From: Cocos nucifera
Taxonomy: Eukaryota; Streptophyta; Magnoliopsida; Arecales; Arecaceae
Reading direction: 5' to 3'
Length of the DNA stretch: 64,000 nt
Assembly: GCA_006176705.1 (NCBI GenBank)
Contig: QRFJ01000057.1
Location: 3,712,178-3,776,177, forward strand
Below are positions 1 to 11,804 of the stretch, one piece after another (position 1 is the stretch's first letter; each line of letters starts with the position of its first letter). Below the pieces are notes generated by a model, which saw only the letters and a program-made list of their open reading frames with translations, was not told where the DNA came from and searched no databases. The position numbers and the translations under genes were made by a program.

Positions 1-469
1 GAGTTGACAGGCTAGGTAGGGGCCATGAGGGGTGGGAGGCGGTGGTGATGGGCCAAGTGGGGGCTGTGGAGGGTGGTGGATGGTGGTGACGGCCAAGGGT
101 TGGTGGAGGGAACTTGGGGGTTACGGCTTGCGGGAGAAGAAAGAGAAAAAATAAATAAATTATTTTTAAAAATTAATAATTTATTTATAATAATAATAAT
201 AATAATAATAACTATTAAAATTTTTGATATATAAATAAAATAAAATAAAATAATTAAAATTATTTAAAATTAATTTTTTTTAATGAAAATAGTTAGTATT
301 TTAAAATAATGATAAGCTATTATTTTTTAAAAAATAATTTTATACTTTTACTTGTTATAATTTAATATTTTTACTTATTTAGTCCATGTATTTTATTATG
401 ATTATGATTTAATATTTTAATTAGAATTAGTTGAATATTTTAATTTTTAATGCATATGAACTGTTCGGT

Positions 470-975
470 TCAAGATCCAGATCGAGATCCAATCCAGGAT
501 CTAGGTTGGGATTCGGATAGAGATCTAGGTCATGATTTGAGTCGGATCGAGATTGGAATTCAAGTTGAGATTTGGTCCGGGATCTGGATTGGGATCTAGA
601 TCAAAATCCAATCTGAGATCTAGTCTGAGAACTAGTTCAGGATTTGGGTCACGATCCGAGTCAGATCGAGGTCGTGAGTCGGGTCAGGATTTGGTTCGAG
701 ATCTAGCTCGAAATTCAGGTCGAATTCTAGTCTGGGATCCGATCTTGGATTTGATCTGAGATCCGGGTCATGATTCGAGTCAAATCAAGGTCGGGATCTG
801 GTCTAGGATTCTGTATGGGATCTGAGTTGGATAGGATCTGGATCATGATCCGGGTCGGATTGAGGTCGGGACTCGGGTCAGGATTCGGATCATGATCCAG
901 ATCGAATCGATGTCGGAATCCAGATCGGGATTCGATCTGGGATCCGATTGGAGATCCAGTTCAGAATTTGGATGC
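470..975. repeat. GATC-rich degenerate minisatellite
   Basis: About 500 bp of short imperfect repeats built on GGATCTGG, GGATCGGGAT and GAGTCGGATCGAG, with a GATC or GATC-like core every 10-20 bases. The units drift, so there is no single clean period. The 68-residue reading frame at 553-759 is low-complexity (Arg/Ser/Gly) and is a by-product. It lies inside the CACTA element upstream of its coding remnants. Confidence 0.7.
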
Positions 976-1239
976 ATCTCTTTATTTCCATAAAGAGATG
1001 CATGATAATGATTTAATGCATGCCTTCCTAGCCTACCCCTGAGGATGAGCCTTCCCCTAGCCTACCCTTATGGATGAGCCTTCTCCCATTTCCACTATCG
1101 CACCATCGAAATCGCTAGAGGGCCCTATAGAGGTGAGTCCGAATGGTATTTTAATATATATTTTTTATATAATAAAATTTGATTTTAATTATACCTGTTT
1201 GGTTTATAGATAGCTATCATACTAATATTTTTTTCATTG

Positions 1240-2287
1240 TTGTTTTAGACCATTCTCTATCGATGGTGAGGCGAGGGCGAGATCCGTCGAAGAATCTCAT
1301 CCTTGAGGGTTGGAGATGTGAGTATGAGAGATAGCATCTCCACATCGAGATTCCGTCAAGCTACACTAGGCTTATTAGGGGATGGTGCGAGCCACGACAA
1401 ACTAAGCTGGGGATCATATGCCGCACGTACGAGAGTTCGGCATATCAGGTTAAAATTTTTTTTTAGAGTTTAATAATTAAATTATTTATTTTTAAATTTA
1501 GCTAGTTACTTACTAATTTGACTGTTAACTGTGCAGGATCGATGTGCCCAAAATACCGTGAATCAGGTAAGACAAACTATCCCGCATTAATGGTGAGGGT
1601 TTGAGGTCGTTTGCTTGTTATATGGAGCAGATGATAAATAATTTTTATTTAGTATATTTTAACTCTTTAACTATTAAAATTTTTTTTTGCTAATTATTCT
1701 CAAATTGCAAAGAGATGTAGAGAGTGATGAGCTTCCTGGTAGGATTGAGATCTACCAGCAAATCCACTAGCAATTGTCAGGGGACTGGATGGCGGGGAGC
1801 TAGGAGCTTTATGTAAGTTTTTTTAACTATTTTTTCATTGATATTTTGATTTACAATACAAACTTAAAATAGCTATAACTTTAATTTTTAGGATTGTACG
1901 ATAGATATTAGATCTCAACCTATTCCTAAGGGCTCAACCGCACCCACAGATGACGAGATTTGTAATTAGGTACTTGGTACAAGATCCTGTGATGTTAAGG
2001 GACTAGGGCATGGGATCAAAGCTCGAATATCTTCACATTTGTCTAGGACTGACATCCATGCTGCCTGCAATATTCGACTGACGGAGATATAGAGATAAGC
2101 TACTGAGGATCGACTGTGGGCTGCTGAGTTGATTGCATGCGTTGATGAGTACCGACTATTCATGACGTAGATGATGGAGCGGATGGTGCAGATGATGCAG
2201 CTGATGAGACAGCAGCAGGCCGATCCGAGCTCCTCCAAGCGCTCCCCTCCTTCGACCTATTCTCCTTCTCCAAATACCAATGCTTGA
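1240..2287 (+). pseudogene. CACTA second protein (Transposase_24/Ptta-like), decayed
   Basis: Discontinuous coding blocks on the plus strand are separated by AT-rich intron-like stretches: 1245-1450, 1710-1812 and 1890-2287. The last block reads, with stops, a C-terminal signature of plant Ptta/En/Spm proteins: EICN followed by VLGTRS and KGLGHG. A Met/Gln-rich tail (MMERMVQMMQLMRQQQ) and a Ser/Pro end follow. Several in-frame stops (about 1967 and 2091, for example) show it is dead. In intact CACTA elements this protein is encoded beside the main transposase. The family call rests on the short signature and on the CACTA context. Confidence 0.6.
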
Positions 2288-2459
2288 AGGCCAGCAACCT
2301 ATTTTTATATTTTTTATTTTTATTTTAGATCTTTTATATTTATAAAAAATATTTTTTGTAATTATATTTTAATATAATAAAATGATAAAATTTATTTATG
2401 AGTTTATTGTGTGAATTTTTTATTTTAATTTTATAGATTATAAATATAAAATATTAAAA

Positions 2460-3041
2460 ATATAAATTAAAAAATTTATATATTTAGTTTGTTTAGTTAA
2501 TTATTTATGATGCAATTATTTGCGATGAAAGTAGTTCATCACAAAAAGTCAATTATTTATGATGAAAAAATTTTATCGTAAAAAGTCTATTATTTTTTAT
2601 AAAAAAATTATCATAAAAAGTCTATTATTTGCGATGAAAAGATACATCACAAATAATAGATTTTTTGCGATGAAACTTTTTCGTTGCACATAATTGACTT
2701 TTTATGATGAAATTTTTCTATCATAAATTATTTAAGTATTTTTGACTAATTTTTTTCATCATAAATAAGTAATTATTTATGATGCAAAAGTATAAATTTT
2801 TATCATAAATATATCCATCATAAATAATTAAATGAATAAAAAAATTGATGAAAATTTTTTATCATAAAAAATTTTTATTAGCAATGAAAATTTTATTTTC
2901 GTCAAAAAATATTATCTATGATCTCATTTTTTGCAATGAATAATTAGTGATAAAATTTTCATCGCTAATAATTATTAGCGATGAAAATTTACTATTTGCG
3001 ATGCTTTTTTTGTGTGGCAAAAAATGATTTTTATTGTAGTG
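2460..3041. repeat. CACTA subterminal repeat region and terminus
   Basis: A dense series of 10-15 bp direct and inverted motifs (ATTTGCGATGAAA, TTTCATCGC, TTATGATGAAA) ends in the terminal TTGTAGTG. Subterminal arrays like this are the presumed binding sites of CACTA-encoded proteins. The alternating orientations would let the region fold into many small stems. Confidence 0.75.
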
Positions 3042-4318
3042 TCCATCTTGACAGCATCCCATAAGCAAGCAGAAAAATCACTAATGATCCATATCAATAC
3101 AACTTTCATTATAAAATTTTGCTTCTTCGATGCATCAAAAGTATATATGCCATCGGATCATAATAATTTTAGCTCATCAATAAGAGACCTTAGATATACA
3201 TCAATACTTCTACCAAGATGTCGTGGTCCAGGAATGACTAATATAAGAAAAATATTATGTTCTTTCATGCATATCCCAGGTGAAAGATTTTATGGAGTAA
3301 TAAAAACTGGCCAACATGAATAAGGGACTGCTGTATGATTAAATAGTGTAAAGCCATCGATAGATAGATCTAGTCGGACACTGCGTGATTCCTAAGAAAA
3401 TAAAGGATGGTAAGCATCAAATTACTTCTGTACCTCATTATCTGATGGATGACTCATCATATCGGAGTGCTTGCGAATCCCTTCTTTATGCCATCTCATT
3501 TGTCCAATAGTACTCTTGGACAAGTAGAGTCTTCGAAGCCTAGGAGTGAGCGGAAGGTATATTGAAGAATCATATATGGTATACCCTTCTAATTTCTACC
3601 CTCTTGCCTCGGTTTAAATCAGTTTTCACCGTATGCGTCACATGAGCTATTCAGTTGGTCCTTCTTATAGAAAAGCATGCAATCATTACGGTATGTATCT
3701 ATTTTTCTCATATCCCATGCTTAATCTTTTTATCATTTTTTTTGAAGCATAAAAGCTTCCAACAAGCTTCTCATCCTTGAATAGCATCTTCTTTATTATT
3801 GCTACCATTCTATCATAACAATTGACTATCATATTAAACTCAGCTTTCAAATTCAACAACTCTGACACAACTGATAATACAGTGTATGTTTCACATCCTG
3901 GCTATAATGGTTCATCAGCATCTTTCAATATATGGTAGAAATCACCACTGCCAATTTTTGAATCATCCTCCATATTTCAAATAAATTCAAGACCAGCCGC
4001 ATTCATAACCTTGTCTACCATTCTATCTATGTCCCTGTCTTGCTCACTTCTAACCCTTGCAACTTTCTTCCACGTCTCTCTATGCAGGTACCAATACTTG
4101 TAGTTGGACATAAATATACTCTTATACAAATGAATAGTGATTGCATCCCTATCAAATATTTCTCTATTACCACATCTGTTACAAGAGCAATAAGTCTATC
4201 TTTGATATAAGAGTGTTGTATTTTCAAAAGCAAAATTATAAAAGTACTCTACATCCTTCCTATATTCAGCAGAAATCATCCCATCGACTACTCAATGGTC
4301 CATCCAACTATGATCCAT
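3042..4318 (-). pseudogene. TNP2-like CACTA transposase, N-terminal part, decayed
   Basis: Read on the minus strand from an ATG at 4318, the start (MDHSWMDH) and a GMISAEYRKDVEYFY segment match the Transpos_assoc domain at the start of plant TNP2 proteins. Further along come LKAEFNMIVNCYDRM and EKLVGSFYASKKMIK (3686-3868), HSDMMSHPSDNEVQ near 3450, and at 3060-3330 the transposase core with LDLSIDGF, PGPRHLGRSIDVYL and FDASKKQNF. Stops and frame changes break it throughout. It ends at 3042, exactly where another CACTA terminus begins, so the C-terminal half is displaced beyond the window start or lost. Homologous intact proteins cut and paste CACTA elements in the nucleus. Confidence 0.8.
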
Positions 4319-4436
4319 GGCATACTATCTAAGAATTATGCATATACATAAATATAAAGCAACTACTAATTAATTATTTTATCATTCAAAATGGCTAACA
4401 TAGTAATCAACTAATAGGTATAAAAGGTCCTATACC

Positions 4437-4655
4437 ATTCAAGAAATGCATTAATTCTATAGGTCAATTATAATAATCAAATGATATGCAACAGAGACTG
4501 AAAAAAATTTTGACAGTATTTTTTCTTAGTTCTTTTCATACGGCTAAAGATGTATGGAAAGAACTAAAGAAAAATGCTATTCAAAATTTTTTTCAAACCC
4601 TCAGCATACCGTTTGATTATTGTAATGACCTATAGAATTACTTGCATTTTTCAAA
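4437..4655. repeat. Long inverted repeat (about 104 bp arms, short loop)
   Basis: The left arm (about 4437-4540) is nearly the reverse complement of the right arm (about 4552-4655), with a loop of roughly ten bases around GGCTAAAGAT. Matching landmarks are AATTCTATAGGTCA at left with TGACCTATAGAATT at right, and TAATAATCAAA with TTTGATTATTG. By eye about 80-85% of positions pair. It lies just upstream of the TNP2 pseudogene start, so it may be an untranslated part of that CACTA element or an independent foldback MITE. No target duplication was identified. Confidence 0.8.
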
Positions 4656-5105
4656 CTATTCATAGTGAATAATAAATTAACCAATGTACATAATTTTTTC
4701 ATCTGTACAAAAATATATAAATATACGGATATAGTAGAATATGTATATTAATCAAAAGATAGATCTATGGTTCCATATAATGTAATTTTTTTAAAAAAAT
4801 TAATATCAAATTGATTACTTAAATTAACACTCAATTATAGGATGCTCTAGAATATGCACTCGACCCTTGTGTGAGGACTGGTTGCCTTGGACACTGGCTG
4901 GGACCTGAGGCCCGAGCACGTAAGGCACGCCTCAGCCCCACGTTTGCAATGCTGCTCGATACCTTTTCTTGATCCAAGCGCTTTGCATGTTGAGATCCAA
5001 GTCTTCTACTTTTATTTAATTAATTAAACTAACTAATTAATTAAATTAATATTTAATTAATTAATTTTTTAATATCTAATTATATTTAATTAATATAATT
5101 TAAAT

Positions 5106-6095
5106 AAAAGAATTAATTTTTAATGATGACATTAACCATCGCTAATGCAGTTGCTAATACTCACAACAGCAAGGAATCATCTCGAGGATGGGACTGTGGG
5201 GTCCCAATAGCAAGGAGACGGCTCATGGGCAGCAGGGCCGTAGGCTAGGGGCGACATGGCTGGGGCCGCAAGGTCAGACCGGCAATGTCAGGGCTACCAC
5301 AGGCATGGAGGGACATGGGCTCGAGGCCATAGGGTCGGGCCGATGACATTGGGGCTGGCATGGAGGGACATGGACTCGAGGCCATGAAACACCAGAGGGA
5401 CATGGCGGGGAGGGAGGAAAGGTGGGTTGTGGGGGGATGTTTGGGCATCGATGAGGGCAACCGTGGGCATGGAGGGACGTGGGCTTGGGGCCATGGGATG
5501 CTAGAGGAATAGGGCAGGGAGGGAGGAAGGGGGGTTAGGGGGGTTTGAGTGTCGACGAGAGGGCGGTTGCAAGCTTGGAGGGACACAAGCTTGATGCCAC
5601 GGGACATTGGAGGGATGGGGTGGGGAGAGAGGAAAGGGGGTTTAGGGGGGTTGAAGGGGGTTCAAGCATCAATGAGAGGAGAATTACGGGAAGAATAGAG
5701 GAAGAGGCACGCACGAATGAAAATTTTTTTCCTGCAGTTGAAAAATGTGGCAAAGTATTAGCGGCGGCAAAGTAGCCATCGCTAATGCCATTGGTACAAG
5801 TATTAGCGACATCGATACCTATCGCTAAAAATAGAGTGCCATTGTTAATTCTAATAATTAAAAAATAATATTTTTTAAAATTTTTTAAATAATATTTTTT
5901 TTTAAATTATTAGTAACAGCAAATATTGCTATCACTAATAGCCATCGATAATTAATTGATTTAATTATAATTATAACTAATTTTTTTTAAAAAATAAATT
6001 TATTAATGATGGTTTTTGCCATCTCTAATAGTTAGTCATCCATCACTAAAACTTACTATTAGCGACGGCATAAACACTGTCGCTAAAAACCGTCA
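5106..6095. repeat. CACTA-type subterminal repeats with G-rich core
   Basis: Both edges (5106-5160 and 5755-6095) carry repeated ATTAGCGATGGC / GCCATCGCTAAT-type motifs in both orientations. The middle (5160-5760) is G-rich on the plus strand with loose repeats of GGGACATGGGCTCGAGGCC. The reading frames there (for example 5245-5607 on the minus strand, Pro-rich) are composition artefacts. The motif style matches noncoding parts of plant CACTA elements, probably the one whose transposase remnant lies at 3042-4318. No clear terminus was found. Confidence 0.5.
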
Positions 6096-6779
6096 CTAGT
6101 AAGCCTTTCCATTCTTCGTTTCATACTTGCTAATTTGAGCCTGCTCTCGTGGTTGTTTACTTTCTTATATAATATTTTTTTTTGGATAGTTCTCCGAGCA
6201 TATTATACACATCTAGCTGCCTTTCAGGCTTGGTATTTTGCAATGTCTGATGATCTCTCTGCTGGAGGATCAACATCGATTGGCGGTCCAGTCTAGGGAT
6301 AGGTTTGCTGTGGTGCACCATCTACCGTTGATTAAGGATAATATTAAAAAAGTTATATTCATAAAATCTAATTGAGTACCAAGAATATATATTTTAGATA
6401 CATTTGTTGGATCTAGCTTCTTAGCTATAGGTAGATCTTGATTTTCTTTTCTTTTATAAATCCAGCTACTAAGAATAGTTTATTTTATTTTCTTCTTTTT
6501 CTCTCTTCTCCACCATAGCTATCGTAACTGCTTTCTTCTTCCTATCCTTTGTCGTCTTTTCTCTAGTGAGTACTACTTTCTTAATAAAATCATGTACTAG
6601 AGCCACTTAGACGGTTTTCTCAACGTTAGATAACATATGGCAGCCTTGAAACTAATATAACTACTTTAAAACTCATTTAACTAAATTATATTAAATATTA
6701 TTAATTTTATTAAATATTAAATCTAATTTAACTAAATCATATAAATATTAATTTAAATTTTTTAAAAAAATTAAATTAA

Positions 6780-7221
6780 AAATTAAATTAAAAAAATTAC
6801 TTTAGTATTAGGGATGGTGGGAGGCCGTCGTTGATAACATATTTCCATCGCTAATAATCCTAGAACTTTAGGATTAGCGATGGTTTCATGCCATCTCTCA
6901 TAATAATTTTTCATTGCTAATAAAATTAGAATTAAATTAAAAAAATAAAATTATTTTATTATTAGCAATGGCTCTCTGTCATCGCTAATAAAATTTTTTT
7001 ATCATTAATAATATTAGAACAAAATTAAAAAAAAAAATTATTTATTAGCGATGGATCTTGCCATCGCTAAAAGCCAAATATGCTGTTGCTAATAATTTTT
7101 TTTATTTTTTACAATGATAGATTTCTTGGTTACTATTTGCCATCGAGAAAAAGCTTTATTAGCGACAGCAAATTTGCCATCGCTAACAGTCGTCGTTAAC
7201 ACTCAATATTCTTATAGTATT
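6780..7221. mobile_element. CACTA-type element end with subterminal repeats
   Basis: Repeated GCGATGG / CCATCGCTAATAA motifs in both orientations run from about 6800 to 7195 and end at TTCTTATAGTAT (7210-7221). That is one substitution from the reverse complement of a CACTATAAGAA terminus. The other end is not visible. Sequence from 6096 to 6780 has no gene I can recognise; near 6290 it shares a short stretch (ATAGGTTTGCTGTGGTG) with 38353, part of the receptor-locus flank. Confidence 0.5.
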
Positions 7222-7729
7222 TAAAACTATTTTTATATTTTAATTTATTTAAAAAATAATATTATTTATTATCTATTTATGTAATTAATAGTAGTTAGGC
7301 ATGTGATAATTAAAATATAGTTGGCTATGTTTGACCTGGATTCAATCTGAATCCGATCCAGATTCGAATTTTTAGAATTGAGGCTGGGTACATACAAGGG
7401 TCCAACTTGATCTAAATGATAAATTGGGTCAAAAATTTTGGCCATGTACCCCGTCCGATCTAATCCAATTTTCTATTGGATTAGGTTTTAGTCTAATATT
7501 AGGATCTAAGGAACCAAATTAGGGGTGAGGGTCATTCATGACCGGTCCGATCATCAGTATGGAATATTATGAGATTTATATAGGTATATGAATGGTATAG
7601 AATTAAGTACCTTGAAATCTATGCATATAGATCGATAGTAAAAAATAAAATATTTTAAATTATATAAATAAATAGATTATAGATGATGGACTGCTTTAAG
7701 AATCATATTTTGAGATTCAGCTTCCTTGC
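7222..7729. other. Noncoding stretch, nothing recognised
   Basis: AT-rich DNA with a patch at 7320-7560 rich in TCCGATCC and GGATTAGG-like words, resembling decayed hAT-type MITE ends, but I could define no termini. No supported gene. Confidence 0.3.
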
Positions 7730-8480
7730 GTGTTGGAAAACTCTTCCATGGTTGTCTCTTTTTGCTCAACTGCACATTAATAACTCTTCCTGACAGGAGC
7801 TAGGACTGCAAATTAAAGAATAGAAAATTAATAGGTATATCCCACATCCATATTGCAAGTTCTTACCCCTTGTACGACACTGAAATTTCTTAGGTATATA
7901 GTATGATAACGTTGATTTTTAGCCGATGGGCTGGTATTCGAAACGGGGCAGCTTATATCGTGGGGTTCTCTTGGAGCTTTTGGAAGTCTATTCAAGATGG
8001 AGATGTCATCAACCTTGGGTTGTCCATGTGCCTCTTTTTTTTTTTTTTTCAAAGTTAAATAACGCTTGTAGTCATCATTATGTTCACTTGAGGTGAAATC
8101 TCCTTTTGTAGTTTTGCTAATTTCTCTAGAAAATGAAACTAACTTTGCTTTGTTCTGTCGGATATAGCTCGTAAATCTGGGCTTGCTTGTCTCTCTTGTG
8201 GTGTGATGGATTCTCTCATGTCATTGCCCACCCATGAAACCTAAAAACGGTGGTTTTGTGTAGGACCGCATGCATGTTTACAAGGTGTTAGTGGAAAGGC
8301 CTTTAACAGGGTGTTAGTGCTATAACATGAACCTTAAACTCCTTTTATCGTATACCAAATAAGACTACACTCAGAACACTTTTTAAGCGAAAATAGTTTC
8401 ATAATACCACTACTTTTTGAGCGTGAGATCGTAATACCATTATTTTAGACCATGCTCCATGTACAGATTGGGAACGCTAG
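7730..8480. repeat. Receptor-locus flank, segmental duplicate
   Basis: Positions 7940-8480 align with 60690-61195 (shared GGGGTTCTCTTG, CTTGTAGYCATCATTATG, GAGGTGAAATCTCCT and TTTTTGAGYGT landmarks). Positions 7730-7900 align with 38490-38720. No coding sequence is evident. In the 60-62 kb copy this block runs almost directly into the equivalent of 15290. Here the two are separated by the 6.8 kb tandem duplication that follows. Confidence 0.7.
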
Positions 8481-11400
8481 CCCAGCTATGAGGCCTATCT
8501 CTGCCAACCTCTGAATCTCAGCCCAATTTCGATGACCCTTACGATACTGCATGCGGAGATTGGCTCTTGCTAGAGATCGGAGCAAAAAAAATTTTTTTTT
8601 TAATACCATATTCCAGTTCTGCATGAGAGTTAATCACTACAGATAGTGTTTGCAGAGCTACACCATCTACGGTATAGAAAGTATTTTCTTAAGATCCACA
8701 ACTTGGTGCTTTGTCAGACATCCTAATTCTATTTATTGTGTTTTAATTTGATAAGCATTCTGCTATGCCTAACTATGTTATATTTCTTTTTCATTTTTTC
8801 TTGGAATAATAGTGTGAGCTCCACCGACCATTTTATAAAATAATGTAAGCATTATTTATGTCAAGTACTTTGAGAAGCATCTTCCAACTTTCAAACGCAA
8901 AATCTTCCTCCAAATGAATAGAATAATGCAGGTACTGGACTATAGTGGTATACCCGGTTGCAATTTTTGCTTTCATATTTGTTGCCAGTGGAATCTAATT
9001 CTTCATCAGAGAAGCTAAAATTGAGTTGATGTCCTTTGAATTGAGGACTTACAAAAAAAATCTTGACCAGTCATAGCTTCAATAGAAATCTTCCGATGCA
9101 CAAGTTAGATTCAAAGGAACAAAAAGATAAAGCATTGAATATTAGGATTTGCGAACCTTTTAGGATCCCTCTTCTTAGCCTTTTATAGATGATAGAGATG
9201 ATCGATCAACTCGATGATATTTTACTTCTTTTTAATTTAGATATATCATGGTAAGATTTTAGATCAAGATTCTTGAGATGCGACTATTATTATTTTCTTA
9301 TTTATTCATAATCAATCAGATAGAGTTGCAATTGTAGTAGGACGATGAAGTTATAGCAGATTTTAAGTAGCACTCTATTTTGAGAGTTCTATGCACCTAG
9401 ACGGAGTCAACGATTATAAAATAGATCTAGGTTAGACACTGAGGTGCAGGTCGGTCGAAATAAAAATTCGGCGAGAAAAGAAGTTCAATAGGAATAGTAG
9501 CTCGACAAAAGTAGGAGCTCGATGGGAATAGTGGCTTGGCGATTATCATTTAATCCTGTACCTTATCTCAAACTCGAAGGGCCAATCGACACATCCAAGC
9601 CAAACTATAGTTCGGAGATCTCCTCAGCCGACATGCTTATTAAAGATCATAATAAAGTACTTCGAAAAAGAATACTCTAAAAGAATATAGGTCTTTTGAC
9701 GAAACTATATTTTAGAAAGAACTATATAGATTTTCATATAAAGTTGACTTTGAAAAGATCCTCATATGTCTTTTGATGAGATATACTTTGGAAAGATCCT
9801 TATAGATCTTGATGAGATACACTTCGGAAAGACCATTTCTTTTGGATGGACTACTAGGTTGAGTAAAATAATAGATCACTATCTAAGGTAATAGATCTTC
9901 AGCCAAAGTGATCCTTGTCTAAATTATAGAAATATGCTATATAATTAGCTGAAGTTGTTTCTCCATTGAAGTGGGTATGACTATCGATGTCTTGTCAAGA
10001 TTATTTTTTCTTGCCGAGATTATCACATGTCAGTCATATCATAATTTTACCCTCCAATAATATTGATTGCTGCCTGCTATTATTTATTTATTTATTTTTT
10101 TTTTGTTCGAATAACTGTATGGTTTGTCCTGGGACCTCTCTTTTATTATCCTACCATCACGTAAAGATGAAAAGATCACTATATAAATTAAACCAGCATC
10201 CGCCTTGCACAAAACTCCTTCTCCCGAATGGTCAGGCCCCCCATCGCTACCACTTCAGACACCTATTCCTTGCAAGAACAATCCTTTCACCGCATACACG
10301 AGGACGAGAGCTCAAATCCAATATCTTCTGCCCATAACCTAGGGCAATATCAAAATTAACCAAAAATTAACACAAATAGATGCTGCCATTTTAAATGAAC
10401 GGATACTGATCTCCGAGTATCCTTCCTTTTGATCCTTTTCTCCCATGGAAGTGGGAGCTTTTGAGCCTTCTTTTTGGAACAAAAATCATATGAGACGGGC
10501 ACCATAGGTCATATAGGATAGATCTAATTTCATGCCATTTTTTTTTTGTATTTTAAAGAAAAAAATCTAGAAGTCGAATAGAGATTAGATTTCATCTACT
10601 AATAAAGCCTATTAGTTTCATAACTAAAATAATAAAATAAATAAATAAATAAAATATATGCCTGAGAGAAATTTTTCGTGATCATCCATATCATCTTTCT
10701 TCCTCATCAGCCTATCCATCTATTATATTCCTCATTAAACCATTTCTCCCATCCATAAGGTATTCCTCACAAATCTCTTTCTCTTCTTTTAAATCTCATA
10801 CGCCATCTCTCCAATCAATGAGGTATTCCGCGTGTCATTTTTTTTCTCTTCTAAATCTCTCTTCTTTTCTAAGATCTTTACATCTAATATAAAAGTTCAT
10901 GAAAACTGAAAATCGATATGTATATCGATACGTTGTATATATATTTTGCTAGGTATGTATTAACCGACCATATTCTGTGTATTGGTGAATATTAAGTTGG
11001 ATAAATTATATATCAATTTATCTATAGATATGTACTTGATCATTGCTCGGTATATCTGAAAAAAGCTTATAGTATATATCAGTAAACTATCTATTGTGTA
11101 TCATTTGGTTATGTGCTGTGTACTGATGAGTGTTATGTTTTGAAAACTATATATCGTCGTATTAGGATATCAGATGAATATTTTACTAGGTGTTTATCAA
11201 TTGACTATATACTATACACTAATGAATATGAAATTTAATAAACTATATATCAATTTATTTATAGGTATATATTAATGGATTATTGCTGGGTGTATATCAA
11301 AAAATCTTACAGTATGTATCACCGATCATATATCGTATATTGATGAACTCCTCATTTTAAAAATTATGCATCGATTTATTTGTAGGTATATATTAATTTA

Positions 11401-11804
11401 TTTGATAATTAATTTATTTAGTGTATATTATATGATCATATGGTATATATTGCTAAAAAATATGTGATGACAATGAAGAAGAAAAAATTATTATTTTTTA
11501 ATTATAAAATTGATAATTCTATTAATAAAAAATTAATTTTTAAATTAATTTTATAAAATTAATATTAAAAATATGGCAAACTATAAAACTCGCTCCATAC
11601 GATATATTATAGTGCTGTTCTTTCAGTTGGATGCTTGTTGACTGCTAGGCTTGCTCTTTTGTCGTTTATTCTCGACGTATCTTCCTATTCTTTTTTCGAT
11701 GATGCCTTTTGCTATATCTCTTCAAATTTTTTTATTATTTTATTTAAATAAATTTCAGATGAGTAGTTAGGTCAATCATTATTTTTTTTTACTTTAAAAA
11801 AAAA
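8363..11804. repeat. 3.44 kb tandem duplication, copy A
   Basis: Begins AAGACTACACTCAGAACAC and is followed directly by copy B (11805-15290) with the same start and the same order throughout. By eye identity is well above 90% over long stretches. It holds AT-rich DNA, a segment at 9380-9680 with many TCGG and GCTCGA words, and a region of repeated TATATAT-rich phrases at 10900-11450. Copy A lost the left terminal repeat of the small MITE that copy B retains at about 12010. No gene recognised. The short minus-strand frame near 12392-12652 in copy B is not open in copy A, which argues against a gene. Confidence 0.8.

Larger units (their letters stand above)
1..3041 (+). mobile_element. CACTA (En/Spm-type) DNA transposon, right-hand part
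   Basis: The right end is marked by TTGTAGTG at 3034-3041, the reverse complement of the CACTACAA terminus of CACTA elements. It is preceded by about 550 bp of repeated short motifs (TTTGCGATGAAA and its complement), as in CACTA subterminal regions. Inside are fragments resembling the second CACTA-associated protein (Transposase_24 / Ptta). The left end lies outside the window. Positions 1-130 are G-rich, then AT-rich DNA follows with an (ATA)n run near 190-211. The right end abuts sequence coding for a different CACTA transposase on the minus strand, so this looks like one CACTA inserted in another. The 3 bp target duplication cannot be checked because the left end is missing. Confidence 0.7.

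Noticed and set aside
5245..5607. Pro-rich 120-residue frame
   Set aside because: Arises from the G-rich repeat core of a CACTA-type region; overlapping frames on both strands are also open.
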